From Bacteroidota bacterium (lineage in GTDB: Bacteria; Bacteroidota; Bacteroidia; UKL13-3), in assembly GCA_040388375.1 (NCBI GenBank), contig JAZKBU010000003.1, positions 124,001-188,000 of the forward strand: DNA of 64,000 nt, read 5' to 3'. A program made the translations under genes and the position numbers. Below the pieces are notes generated by a model that ran no database searches, was not told the origin of the DNA, and worked only from the letters and a program-made list of their open reading frames with translations. Positions 43,801-51,700 of the stretch are shown one piece after another (position 1 is the stretch's first letter; the number at the start of each line of letters is the position of its first letter).

Positions 43801-46122
43801 AAATGGTCAGAAAACAGTAGCTTATTTTCAAGTAAAGTAGGTACTTGGATTCAAAGTACAACTCAATTAACAGGAGCTGCAGGCCAGGGTAATGTTAGAT
43901 TTAGAATACGTTTTGCTTCGGATGGTTCAGGAACATCAGAAGGTTGGGCTTTTGATAATATAGAAGTTTTCTCTCCGGTTGCACCAACTATGCTTACTGG
44001 AACAAAAACCAATATTACAACCAGCCAAGCAACTTTAGCCGGTACTATTGTTAGCAATGGTAACGCAACTATAACAGCAAGTGGTGTTGTATTTAGTACT
44101 TTCCCTGCACCAACCCTAGGTGGTTTTGGAGTAGTTGATTCAGTTACTTCTCCATTGGCTACAAACGGAAGTTTTACTGTAAACGTTGCAGGCTTAACCA
44201 ATTCAACTACTTATTACTACCGTGCTTATGCAATAAACGGAATAGGTACTACTTATGGTGCTGATAGTACATTTACTACTAATTCTTCAGCCGTTGCTCC
44301 AACTATATTAAAAATAGCAGCAACTAATGTATCTGACTCAGGTGCTAATATCGGAGGTAATATTACTTCAGATGGAGGTTCGCCAGTAACAGCAAGTGGT
44401 GTTGTATATGCTACTACCAGTAACCCTGCTTTATTGGGGTCAGGTGTAATAGATTCAACTACAAGTCCTTTAGTTACTTCAGGAACTTTCACTGTTAATC
44501 CTATTGGTTTAGCTTCTAATACAAAATATTATTTCCGTGCTTATGCAAGTAATGCAGTAGGTACAGGTTATAGTATACAAGATAGTTTTACAACTGCACC
44601 TATTGTATCAGTTTTCCCATACACTGAAAATTTTGATGGTAGTAGCAGTATTTCTACAGGATGGACAACAGTAGCTACAGGTGGTTTAAATGAATGGCTT
44701 GTTGGAACTCCGGCAAAAACACAGTTAAGTGGTGCTTATAGCGGAACTAAATGCTGGTTTACAAGTGCTGCTGCTAATTATTCTGATAACCATAATGGAG
44801 CAGTTGTTTCACCTAGATTTGATTTTACAAGTTTAACATCAGATCCTGTAGTAAGATTCAGACATAACTTTACAACAGAAGCAGGTTGGGATGCAGCAGT
44901 ATTAGAAATATCAATTAACAATGGTGCATGGACTAAGTTAGATGATAACTTAGGAACAGGTGTAAACTTTAATACACTTAGCAGCTATAGCTGGTATAAT
45001 AGCTCAAGTACTGCCGGTCCGATGACTCCTTCAAAATGGTCGCAAAACAGTAACTTGTTCTCAAGCAATGTTAGCAACTGGATTCAAAGTGCTACCCGTT
45101 TAACAGGAGCTGCCGGTCAGTCAAATGTTAAATTCAGAATACGTTTTGCTTCAGATGGTTCAGGAACAGACGAAGGTTGGGCTTTTGACAACGTAGAAGT
45201 AGTAAATGATTTAACGCCAACTATACCAACAGGAACAGTAACATTAACACCTAATGGAACATCAGTAAACGTAGCATTTGTACCGGGTAACGGTCAAGGT
45301 CGTTTAGTAGTTGCAAGGTTAACATCAACTACAGCAGTTGCTCCTTACGATACTGTTTTATATACAGCTAACGCAGCATTTGGAAGTGGCGACTTAGTAG
45401 GAACAGGTAACTATGTAGTTTACAATGGTACAGGTTCATCAGTAAACGTAACAGGTTTAACTACAGTAACAGGTTACAGTTTTGATGTATATGAGTACAA
45501 TGGTAAATATATGCATAATAAATTTGCAGCCGCCTCAAGCAATACAACTACCACATTACCGGTTAAATTAGTAAGCTTTACAGCTAACAATGTAGAAGGT
45601 AATGTACAATTGAAATGGATAACTGCTAATGAAATAAACAACAAAGGATTTGAAGTAGAACGTTCAGTAGACGGTAAAAACTTCAGTTCAATAGGTTTTA
45701 TAAAAGGCGCAGGAAACACTAACAAAACAACAAACTATAGCAAAATAGATTTAGGCGCATTTGTAGCAACTTCATCAAACGTATTATACTATAGATTAAA
45801 ACAAGTTGATTTTGATGGTACACCAACCTATTCAAATCAGGTAGCAGTGAACGAAAACGAATTGGTATCAAATGGAGTTAAGATTTATCCGAATCCATTT
45901 AACAAAACGTTGACAGTAGATATTTCATCAGATATAAATACAAACACCACGATAGCTATCACTGATATCAGTGGTAAAATAATATCTACAGTTGTGGTAC
46001 CAGTATCAATCGGGAACAATACAACAACGTTACCGAACTTAGATTTATTAACTGCAGGCATTTACTTTGTAAAAGTATCAAACGGTACTAAAGCAGAAGT
46101 ATTTAAAGTAATAAAATACTAA
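40900..46122 (+). CDS. Giant modular T9SS surface protein A (DNRLRE, FN3 and jelly-roll repeats)
   Basis: About 1740 residues from the ATG at 40900, which opens with a signal peptide ending NLNAQ; an upstream TTG frame extension is unlikely. Order: DNRLRE-type domain (about 25-200) with GWAKFDLSFLPAGATI; then three rounds of two FN3-like repeats plus one MAM/choice-of-anchor-J jelly roll. FN3 repeats read ASGVVYSTTSNP and TYYYRAYATN; jelly rolls begin PYTENFDG and end DEGWAFDNVEV. A final beta domain, an LPVKLVSFTANN stalk and a type A sorting domain (YPNPFNKTLTVDI, TAGIYFVKVS) follow. Repeat period is about 1.2 kb and unit DNA is highly similar. Probably an adhesin anchored to the surface. 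Paralogue of the gene at 48793. Confidence 0.88.
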   Translation: MEKTTTKLKFEFSKLLLVVLFFGALISNLNAQVTVTITLNCNGNTGSLASGSVSSTGTINDGDMVTINSSANRGWAKFDLSFLPAGATINSATAFFTTFSSTLSGATNSVFGFTGDPSSMTGAALYANCGSGTVYNSSTWSANALQTKALNPAGISFLQANVGNANVNLGYVRGSTNTYNISGYPGRSANTQPQLQITYTIPAAVPSSATTLSASKILVSSATLKGGITVGSTLPTSVTFTGIVISTSANPSVGGIGVIDSSTIPLVNSGTISFDVTGLTLGTTYHYRAYVLDTIGTSANIAYGADSTFTTPTTAPVPTVQRNVATNVLANTATVGGTIISNGGIPILSSGVVYSTTNNPLQFGVGVVDSTTNPVVTSGSFSVNPAGLTATTKYYYRAYATNSTGIAYSALDSFTTAPVVSTFPYTQNFDGAGNTGWNSVIVVGSFNNWAVGTPTKATISAAFSAPNCWTTGLSTQYVDNHDAALVSPQLDLTAFTSNAVLKFKHRFITESCCDGGFLEISIGGGAWTKVENVIGTGGNFNTTNGTAWYNLTTQGNSWADNSNAYSTQAGGWITSLIQLPGTSGQSNVRLRFRFVTDVSAVADGWAIDDIEVFSPAAPTVVTGTKSGITTNIATIGGNITNNGGAGITASGVVFSTSPTPTIAGFGVVDSTTNPVVTGGTFTKNIAGLLNGTTYYYRAYATNPVGTSYGADSTFTTNAAATAPTLLKIAATNVSDTGANIGGNITLDGGAAVTSSGVVYSTTSNPLIGGLGVIDSTTNPLVTTGSFTFNIIGLTANTKYYYSAYAVNSAGTTYTLQDSFTTAPVVSTFPYTENFDAGSSIGTGWASVATGGLNEWVLGTPAKTQLSGAYSGTKCWFTSTAANYSDNSDAAVVSPKFDCTSLTADPIVRFRHNFTTEAGWDGSVLEISINNGAWTKLDNTLGTGGNFNTANSISWYNNSSASGPMTPPKWSENSSLFSSKVGTWIQSTTQLTGAAGQGNVRFRIRFASDGSGTSEGWAFDNIEVFSPVAPTMLTGTKTNITTSQATLAGTIVSNGNATITASGVVFSTFPAPTLGGFGVVDSVTSPLATNGSFTVNVAGLTNSTTYYYRAYAINGIGTTYGADSTFTTNSSAVAPTILKIAATNVSDSGANIGGNITSDGGSPVTASGVVYATTSNPALLGSGVIDSTTSPLVTSGTFTVNPIGLASNTKYYFRAYASNAVGTGYSIQDSFTTAPIVSVFPYTENFDGSSSISTGWTTVATGGLNEWLVGTPAKTQLSGAYSGTKCWFTSAAANYSDNHNGAVVSPRFDFTSLTSDPVVRFRHNFTTEAGWDAAVLEISINNGAWTKLDDNLGTGVNFNTLSSYSWYNSSSTAGPMTPSKWSQNSNLFSSNVSNWIQSATRLTGAAGQSNVKFRIRFASDGSGTDEGWAFDNVEVVNDLTPTIPTGTVTLTPNGTSVNVAFVPGNGQGRLVVARLTSTTAVAPYDTVLYTANAAFGSGDLVGTGNYVVYNGTGSSVNVTGLTTVTGYSFDVYEYNGKYMHNKFAAASSNTTTTLPVKLVSFTANNVEGNVQLKWITANEINNKGFEVERSVDGKNFSSIGFIKGAGNTNKTTNYSKIDLGAFVATSSNVLYYRLKQVDFDGTPTYSNQVAVNENELVSNGVKIYPNPFNKTLTVDISSDINTNTTIAITDISGKIISTVVVPVSIGNNTTTLPNLDLLTAGIYFVKVSNGTKAEVFKVIKY
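45586..45875 (+). repeat. 290-nt exact direct repeat, copy 1 (in giant protein A)
   Basis: By eye comparison this stretch is identical to 53455-53744. The repeat lies within a longer collinear homology reaching to both gene ends, offset 7869 bases. Confidence 0.85.
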
Positions 46123-46177
46123 ATTAATAATTGTTTTAATGAGCAATAGTTTTTAACACTAACTTATTGCTATTTTC

Positions 46178-46214
46178 AAAAAGGCCACTTGTCAAAAGAT
46201 AAGCGGCCTTTTTG
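46178..46214 (+). terminator. Terminator after giant protein A
   Basis: AAAAAGGCCACTT pairs with AAGCGGCCTTTTT (one A-C mismatch) around a 10-base loop and ends in a T-run. Confidence 0.75.
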
Positions 46215-46467
46215 ATTTGAAGTTGATTAATGAAAAGTAAGAACTATTTGAACAGTGTTTTGAATTGGATTTGGAAAGTAAAAATAGTTGTTAATCGAAG
46301 GTTGATTTTTAGTTGTATGAAAAAATAGTTAGTAATAATATTTATTAGTTTTAATATTTGCTTTGAACAGAACAAGTTTTAAGTAAGAAAAACAAATGTT
46401 CCAATCCAGTTAGAACAAATTAGGAAAATAAAAAAAGGTAGTTATTTATATAAAGCTAGAGAAATGA
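46215..46467. other. AT-rich spacer without recognisable gene
   Basis: After the terminator I see no ORF, hairpin or promoter worth naming here. Confidence 0.4.
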
Positions 46468-46802
46468 ATGATACTTCTGCTTATAAATGATGAGTGGGTA
46501 GAAGTTGGTATGTTTTTAATACAAGGTACTGCTCGTGAAGACCATTATTTAATTATTGATAGACCTATTACTAATAATAGGTTTAGTGATGAATTTTTTT
46601 TGTCGTTTATATGATTACTCATAGTCATGAATACAATAATATCTTGATTCAAAAGGAATGGGTGCAAAATTTTAAACTAGATATAGATAGCCATGTTACT
46701 ACTTATACTTTCATTATTAGAGAGGCTGATATTATCATGGATAAACAATACGGTGCTTTTGATTTGGAATCATTTAAAAAATACTTAGAAGTAAATAGCT
46801 GA
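46468..46802 (+). pseudogene. Possible frameshifted small gene or coupled small ORF pair
   Basis: An ORF of 48 codons from the ATG at 46468 (MILLLINDEWVEVGMF...) ends at TGA 46612-46614. It overlaps in ATGA fashion a 63-residue ORF from 46611 to 46802 (MITHSHEYNNILIQKEW...). A run of eight T at 46594-46601 lies at the junction, and a -1 shift there would fuse both into about 110 residues. Either a broken gene, two coupled small proteins, or a slippage/sequence error. No family recognised. The amino acid composition is gene-like, with balanced charged residues. Confidence 0.35.
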
Positions 46803-47071
46803 AATACAATATTTTATTATTTTACTTTCCTATATCCCGATAGTCGTATAAATTTATTAAATAATATTTATCAAATTAAGTATACCACTTTTTTTTAGTG
46901 TAAACATAAGTGCAAATCAAAATAGTCTCTATAACTATTACGAGGTGTTACTTGGATATTTAATTTGTCAACGGTTATTTTTGATGTGCGAAATTAATCA
47001 CAATAGATGCTAAATGAGGAATATTTTATTTGAAAATAATTGAATGTTAAATAATGGGTAAATTTTATTCA
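46803..47071. other. AT-rich spacer, no gene seen
   Basis: Contains a lone half of the TCCCGATA palindrome near 46835 and a T8 tract, but no ORF or clear signal. Confidence 0.4.
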
Positions 47072-48700
47072 TTAGTTTACTCTATAAACAATGTTTCTGG
47101 TTTTTAGCGGATTTGTTTTTGAAGTAATATTGACTATTATTTCATCCATATTTTTTGTTTTTATTTTTATTGTTTCTTCTTTACTTTTTTGTGCAGCTAC
47201 GGCAATAGTAGAAGAACATTCTTCTATAACTGTATTATTTGATGTAACATTTACTGTATATTCATCATCGTCACTTCCATTATTATTTATTATCAACTTA
47301 ACTTCTTGTTCTTTGTTTAGTTTTAAGTTTTTGGAACTCTTATATTGTATCGTAAAATAATTGGGATAAAGAGAAGAGCAATAATGGGATCTGTAGCTTG
47401 ATTGAGGAGTAAAAATATCTGTTTCTTTATCTCTTCTAAATGAGCGGCATTCCCAAATAATTTCTTTTTTTCTGTTCACTTCAAAAACCCTATTATTCGC
47501 ACCACTTGTGATTAAAATATTGCCATTTGGTAGCAAGTCTGCATCACCGGCTTTAGCACATTTATTTTCTTCCATTTTCGGAAAAGAAAATTTGTATTCC
47601 CATACAATATTTACAAAAGTATCTGATGAAGTAACTTGATTGATTTCTTGTATAGAAGAAACTGAATTAGGTGATTCTTTATCAATAGTATTGTTGTTAA
47701 ATAGTAATAAATTTTTGTTTGGCAGTAAACTTAAACTATGCTGTCCAGAGAAAAACCGATTATTAATATTTCCAATATACTTTATAATATAGGAGGTATC
47801 ACTAGCAGTCCTTATTTTGTTAATGCTATTTAAATTGCGATTACTTATATAAACAATTCCTCTATCTGTATCTATGTCAATGGCATTAATATGGTTTGAT
47901 AAAACATTATCCATTCGTTTGTAATAAATAGGTTCTTCGTCCCATTTCCAATACAAATTATTTTTTCGGTCTATTTCAAATATTACACTGAAAAGTTTAT
48001 CTGTTTCATAACTAAGTTTCTTTTCTGCAACACATAGAAAATGGCCATTTTTTAATTTTTTGAAATCGTGATGATAATTTTTTATCAATGTGGTATCGTT
48101 AAGAAAAAAAGGCGCTTTCCATGTTTTTTTGCCATTTAAGTCCGTTTCAAAAGAACCATTTGACCCATTGTAAGTAATAGTGCCATCTGGATTTAAATTT
48201 AAGTTTCTAGATGCCCCATCGTTATCTGGTAAAAACCAAAGCACTTCCCCCTTTTTGTTAGCAATAACACCATAATCGTACACAATAAGACCATTGTACA
48301 TTTTTAGAGGATTATTGGATTTGGTTTCCTGTTTTATGAGTAGAGAAGAACTCCAATTTGATTTAGCAATATAAAAGTTTGAAATATTTGAAGTAGTTAA
48401 AATACTACCATTTTTTTTGAATCCTTTAGCTCGCCAATAATAGTGGTTTCCGAAGTTAAAGCCACTATCAATCCTTATGGCTAAACCTGCTATTTTTTTT
48501 TTTATAAAAATATGTTTTTCAAATTGATCAAGGCTTGTTGATATTTCTATTTGGTAGCTTTGAGCACCCTCTACTTGTTCATATTCAAACATAATTTGTC
48601 TATAGTTTAAGGTGTCTAAATAGTTAGGACTAATGAGCGTTATTTGCCCAAATAACAAATTGGAAATGAGGTAGAAAAAAATCAAAACGGATAACTTCAT
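47072..48700 (-). CDS. Exported arylsulfotransferase (ASST)-like beta-propeller protein
   Basis: A 542-residue protein from the ATG at 48700, which begins a signal peptide ending LLFGQ; an earlier in-frame start adds 12 residues. After an FN3-like domain (about 20-115) comes a propeller region of ASST type: DYGVIANKKGEVLWFLP, LNLNPDGTITYNG, HHDFKKLKNGHFLCVAE, ISNRNLNSINKI, SGQHSLSLLPNKNLLLFNN and AGDADLLPNGNILITSG. It ends in a small Ig-like domain. True ASST enzymes use a catalytic histidine to move sulfate between phenols; GQHS is a candidate, but enzymatic activity is inference. No T9SS tail. It lies antisense between the two giant T9SS genes. Confidence 0.7.
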   Translation of the reverse strand: MKLSVLIFFYLISNLLFGQITLISPNYLDTLNYRQIMFEYEQVEGAQSYQIEISTSLDQFEKHIFIKKKIAGLAIRIDSGFNFGNHYYWRAKGFKKNGSILTTSNISNFYIAKSNWSSSLLIKQETKSNNPLKMYNGLIVYDYGVIANKKGEVLWFLPDNDGASRNLNLNPDGTITYNGSNGSFETDLNGKKTWKAPFFLNDTTLIKNYHHDFKKLKNGHFLCVAEKKLSYETDKLFSVIFEIDRKNNLYWKWDEEPIYYKRMDNVLSNHINAIDIDTDRGIVYISNRNLNSINKIRTASDTSYIIKYIGNINNRFFSGQHSLSLLPNKNLLLFNNNTIDKESPNSVSSIQEINQVTSSDTFVNIVWEYKFSFPKMEENKCAKAGDADLLPNGNILITSGANNRVFEVNRKKEIIWECRSFRRDKETDIFTPQSSYRSHYCSSLYPNYFTIQYKSSKNLKLNKEQEVKLIINNNGSDDDEYTVNVTSNNTVIEECSSTIAVAAQKSKEETIKIKTKNMDEIIVNITSKTNPLKTRNIVYRVN

Positions 48701-48729
48701 GTGTAAACTTAACTTAACTTTAATTATTA

Positions 48730-48762
48730 TTTGCAAATATGACTATCAAAATGATATTTTTG
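48730..48762 (+). promoter_or_regulatory. Bacteroidota promoter for giant protein B
   Basis: TTTG at 48730-48733, a 21-base spacer and TATTTTTG at 48755-48762 match the phylum consensus. The ATG is 30 bases downstream. Confidence 0.65.
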
Positions 48763-48792
48763 TATTAAACAAATTAACAAACTTAAATTAAA

Positions 48793-51700
48793 ATGAAAAA
48801 AAATTACTTATTAGCGTTGCTTTTATTTATTTCAGCGCTTTCTTTTGGTCAGGTCAGGGTCTTGGAGGATTTTGATGTATCAATGACTCCCACGGGCTGG
48901 ACAAATTCTTTAAATTCGGGAACACTTATATCCAGACAAACCACTGTAAATAGCTATGGTAGGGCTGGTGTAGTTGCTGCAGTAAGAGCCAATAACTATA
49001 ATGTTGCTTCTGGTAATAGAGCACGTTTGGAAACCAATCTTTTTACGTCTTCTGTTTCTGGAGATTCTTTATCATTAGATGTGGCACATAGAGCTTATCC
49101 CGCCTATACGGATTCACTTATCATACATGCTTTTGACGGTACCTCATTTGTAAGATTAATTGGTTGGGGGTCAAGCCAATTATTAGATACTATAACTGGT
49201 ATTACTACGGGTACCCCCATAACAGGTAGTTTTACTCCAACCTCTACCGAATGGTGTCGCAAAACGATTGCACTGCCTATTGGAACAACGCAAATAAGGT
49301 TTGAGTTTTTTTCTAATTTCGGAAATATAATTTGGATAGATAATATTGTGATAGCTACTCCTGGCGCTCCTGTGGTACCTATTACTGGTACTAAATCTAA
49401 TTTAACCTCTTCAAGTGTTAACTTAGCAGCCACTATTGCTAATAGTTTTCCGTCAGTTACCGCTAGTGGAGTGGTTATTGGTACAAGCCCGGGTCCTATT
49501 AGAGGCTCTGCAATTGATTCAGCTTCTAATCCTTTAGTAGCAAGTGGAAGTTTTACAGTTGATGTTACGGGTTTAAGTAACGCAACTACCTATTACTATC
49601 GCACTTATGCAGTAAATAGTGTTGGTACTTCTTACGGCCCTGACAGTACTTTTACAACCAATGCTTCTGCTGTTGCACCAAGTGTTTTAAAAACAGCACC
49701 AAGTAATATTACTACAACTACCGCTACTTTTGGAGGTAATATTACTTCTGACGGAGGTAGCCCTATTCTTGCCAGTGGTGTAGTTTATGGTACTACGTCA
49801 AATCCAACTATCGGAGATCCGGGAGTTGTTGATTCAACTACCAATCCATTAGTTTCAACCGGTACTTATTCATTTAACGTAGCAGGTTTAGCACACTCAA
49901 CAAAATATTACTATAGAGCTTATGCCACTAATTCAGTTGGTACAGCTTATAGTAGCATACAAGATAGTTTTACTACTGCTCCTATAGTGAGTGCGCTTCC
50001 TTATTTACAGAACTTTGATGGTGCTGGAGTTACTGGTTGGTCTACAACCATAGTAACAGGAGGTGTTAATGACTGGGTTTTAGGTACACCAGCAAAAACG
50101 TTTATAAATGGTGCTTACTCTGGAACCAAAGCTTATGTTACCGGCCTAACCGGAAACTATGCAGGTTCTGATTGTGGTGTAGAATCGCCTCAGTTTGATT
50201 TTACTTCACAAACCCTTGTACCAGTATTACGTTTCAAACAAAAATTTGATACGGATGCAGATGGTGACTGGGATGGAGGAGTAGTAGAAATCTCCATCAA
50301 TGGAGGAGCGTGGACCCGTTTAAATTCAACAGTTGGAACAGGTTCAAACTTTAATACTACTTTAAGTACCGGATGGTATAACAATAATACACCTAGCGGT
50401 CCAGTTGGGGCGCCTAAGTTTTCTTACGTTTCATCAGCTTACACAACACAAGTAAACGGATGGATTACCAGTATAACTCCTTTAGTAGGTGCTGCAGGTC
50501 AAGGAAATGTTAAAGTTCGCTTCCGTTTTGGAGCGGATGCTTTTGGAACAGACGAAGGTTGGGCTATTGACGATATTGAAGTTATATTGCCAACAGCTCC
50601 AACTATGGTTACCAGTACAAAAACCAATATTACCAATAATTCAGTAACATTAGGTGGTAATATTACCAGCAATGGAAACTCACCGGTAACGGCAAGTGGT
50701 GTAGTAATCGGAACTTCTGCTGCTCCAACCCTTGGTGGTTTTGGTGTTGTTGATTCTACTACAAACCCTGTAGTTACTGTTGGTGTATATACTAAAAATA
50801 TTACAGGTTTAATTAATTCAACTACTTATTACTACCGTGCTTATGCAACAAATGCAGTAGGTACTACTTACGGTGCTGACAGTACATTTACTACCAATGG
50901 TGCAGCTACAGTTGCTACCGTTACACGTAATGTAGCTACTGCAGTTAATACAACCACTGCAACTATTGGTGGAACTATTAATACCGATGGTGGTGATCCT
51001 GTAACTGTTAGTGGTGTTGTTTATTCAACTACATCAAACCCTGTAATTGGTGGTGGTAGTGTAGTAGATTCAACTACAACTCCTTTGGTTAGTTTAGGTT
51101 CTTTCTCATTTAATGTGGCCGGTTTAACCCACTCAACTAAATACTACTACCGTGCTTATGCCATTAACTCAATAGGTACAGCTTACAGTACACAAGATAG
51201 CTTCACTACAGCTCCTATTGTATCAACTTTACCATATAGTGAAAATTTTGATGGTGTAGGAAATACAGGATGGGCTTCAAGTGCTATAGGCGGTGGTGTA
51301 AACGATTGGCAATTAGGAACGCCTGCAAAAACCAATATTAACTCAGCTTACAGTACTCCTAATGCATGGGTTACTAAATTAACAGGTAACTATAGCAATA
51401 ATTCTTATTCAGGTTTAGTATCGCCTCAGTTTGATTTTACTACTGCGACTGCTGATCCGATTTTACGTTTCCGTCATAAATTCAGGTTTGTACAAACTGC
51501 TATTGATGGTGCTATTGTTGAAATATCAATTAACAATGGAGCTTGGACACAATTAGATAATACAGTAGGAACAGGCGCAAACTTTAATACAGCTAACAGT
51601 ACCTCATGGTATTCCGCTAACACAAGTTTTTGGAATTCACTATCAGGAGCTATGTTTGCTAATAACAGTACTTCTTATGCTACACAAGTAGGTGGCTGGA

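Noticed and set aside
42157-45213. Short, regularly spaced near-identical DNA stretches that could suggest a CRISPR-like or satellite array
   Set aside because: They are in frame within one long coding sequence and correspond to FN3 and jelly-roll domain repeats; spacers are also coding and similar to one another.
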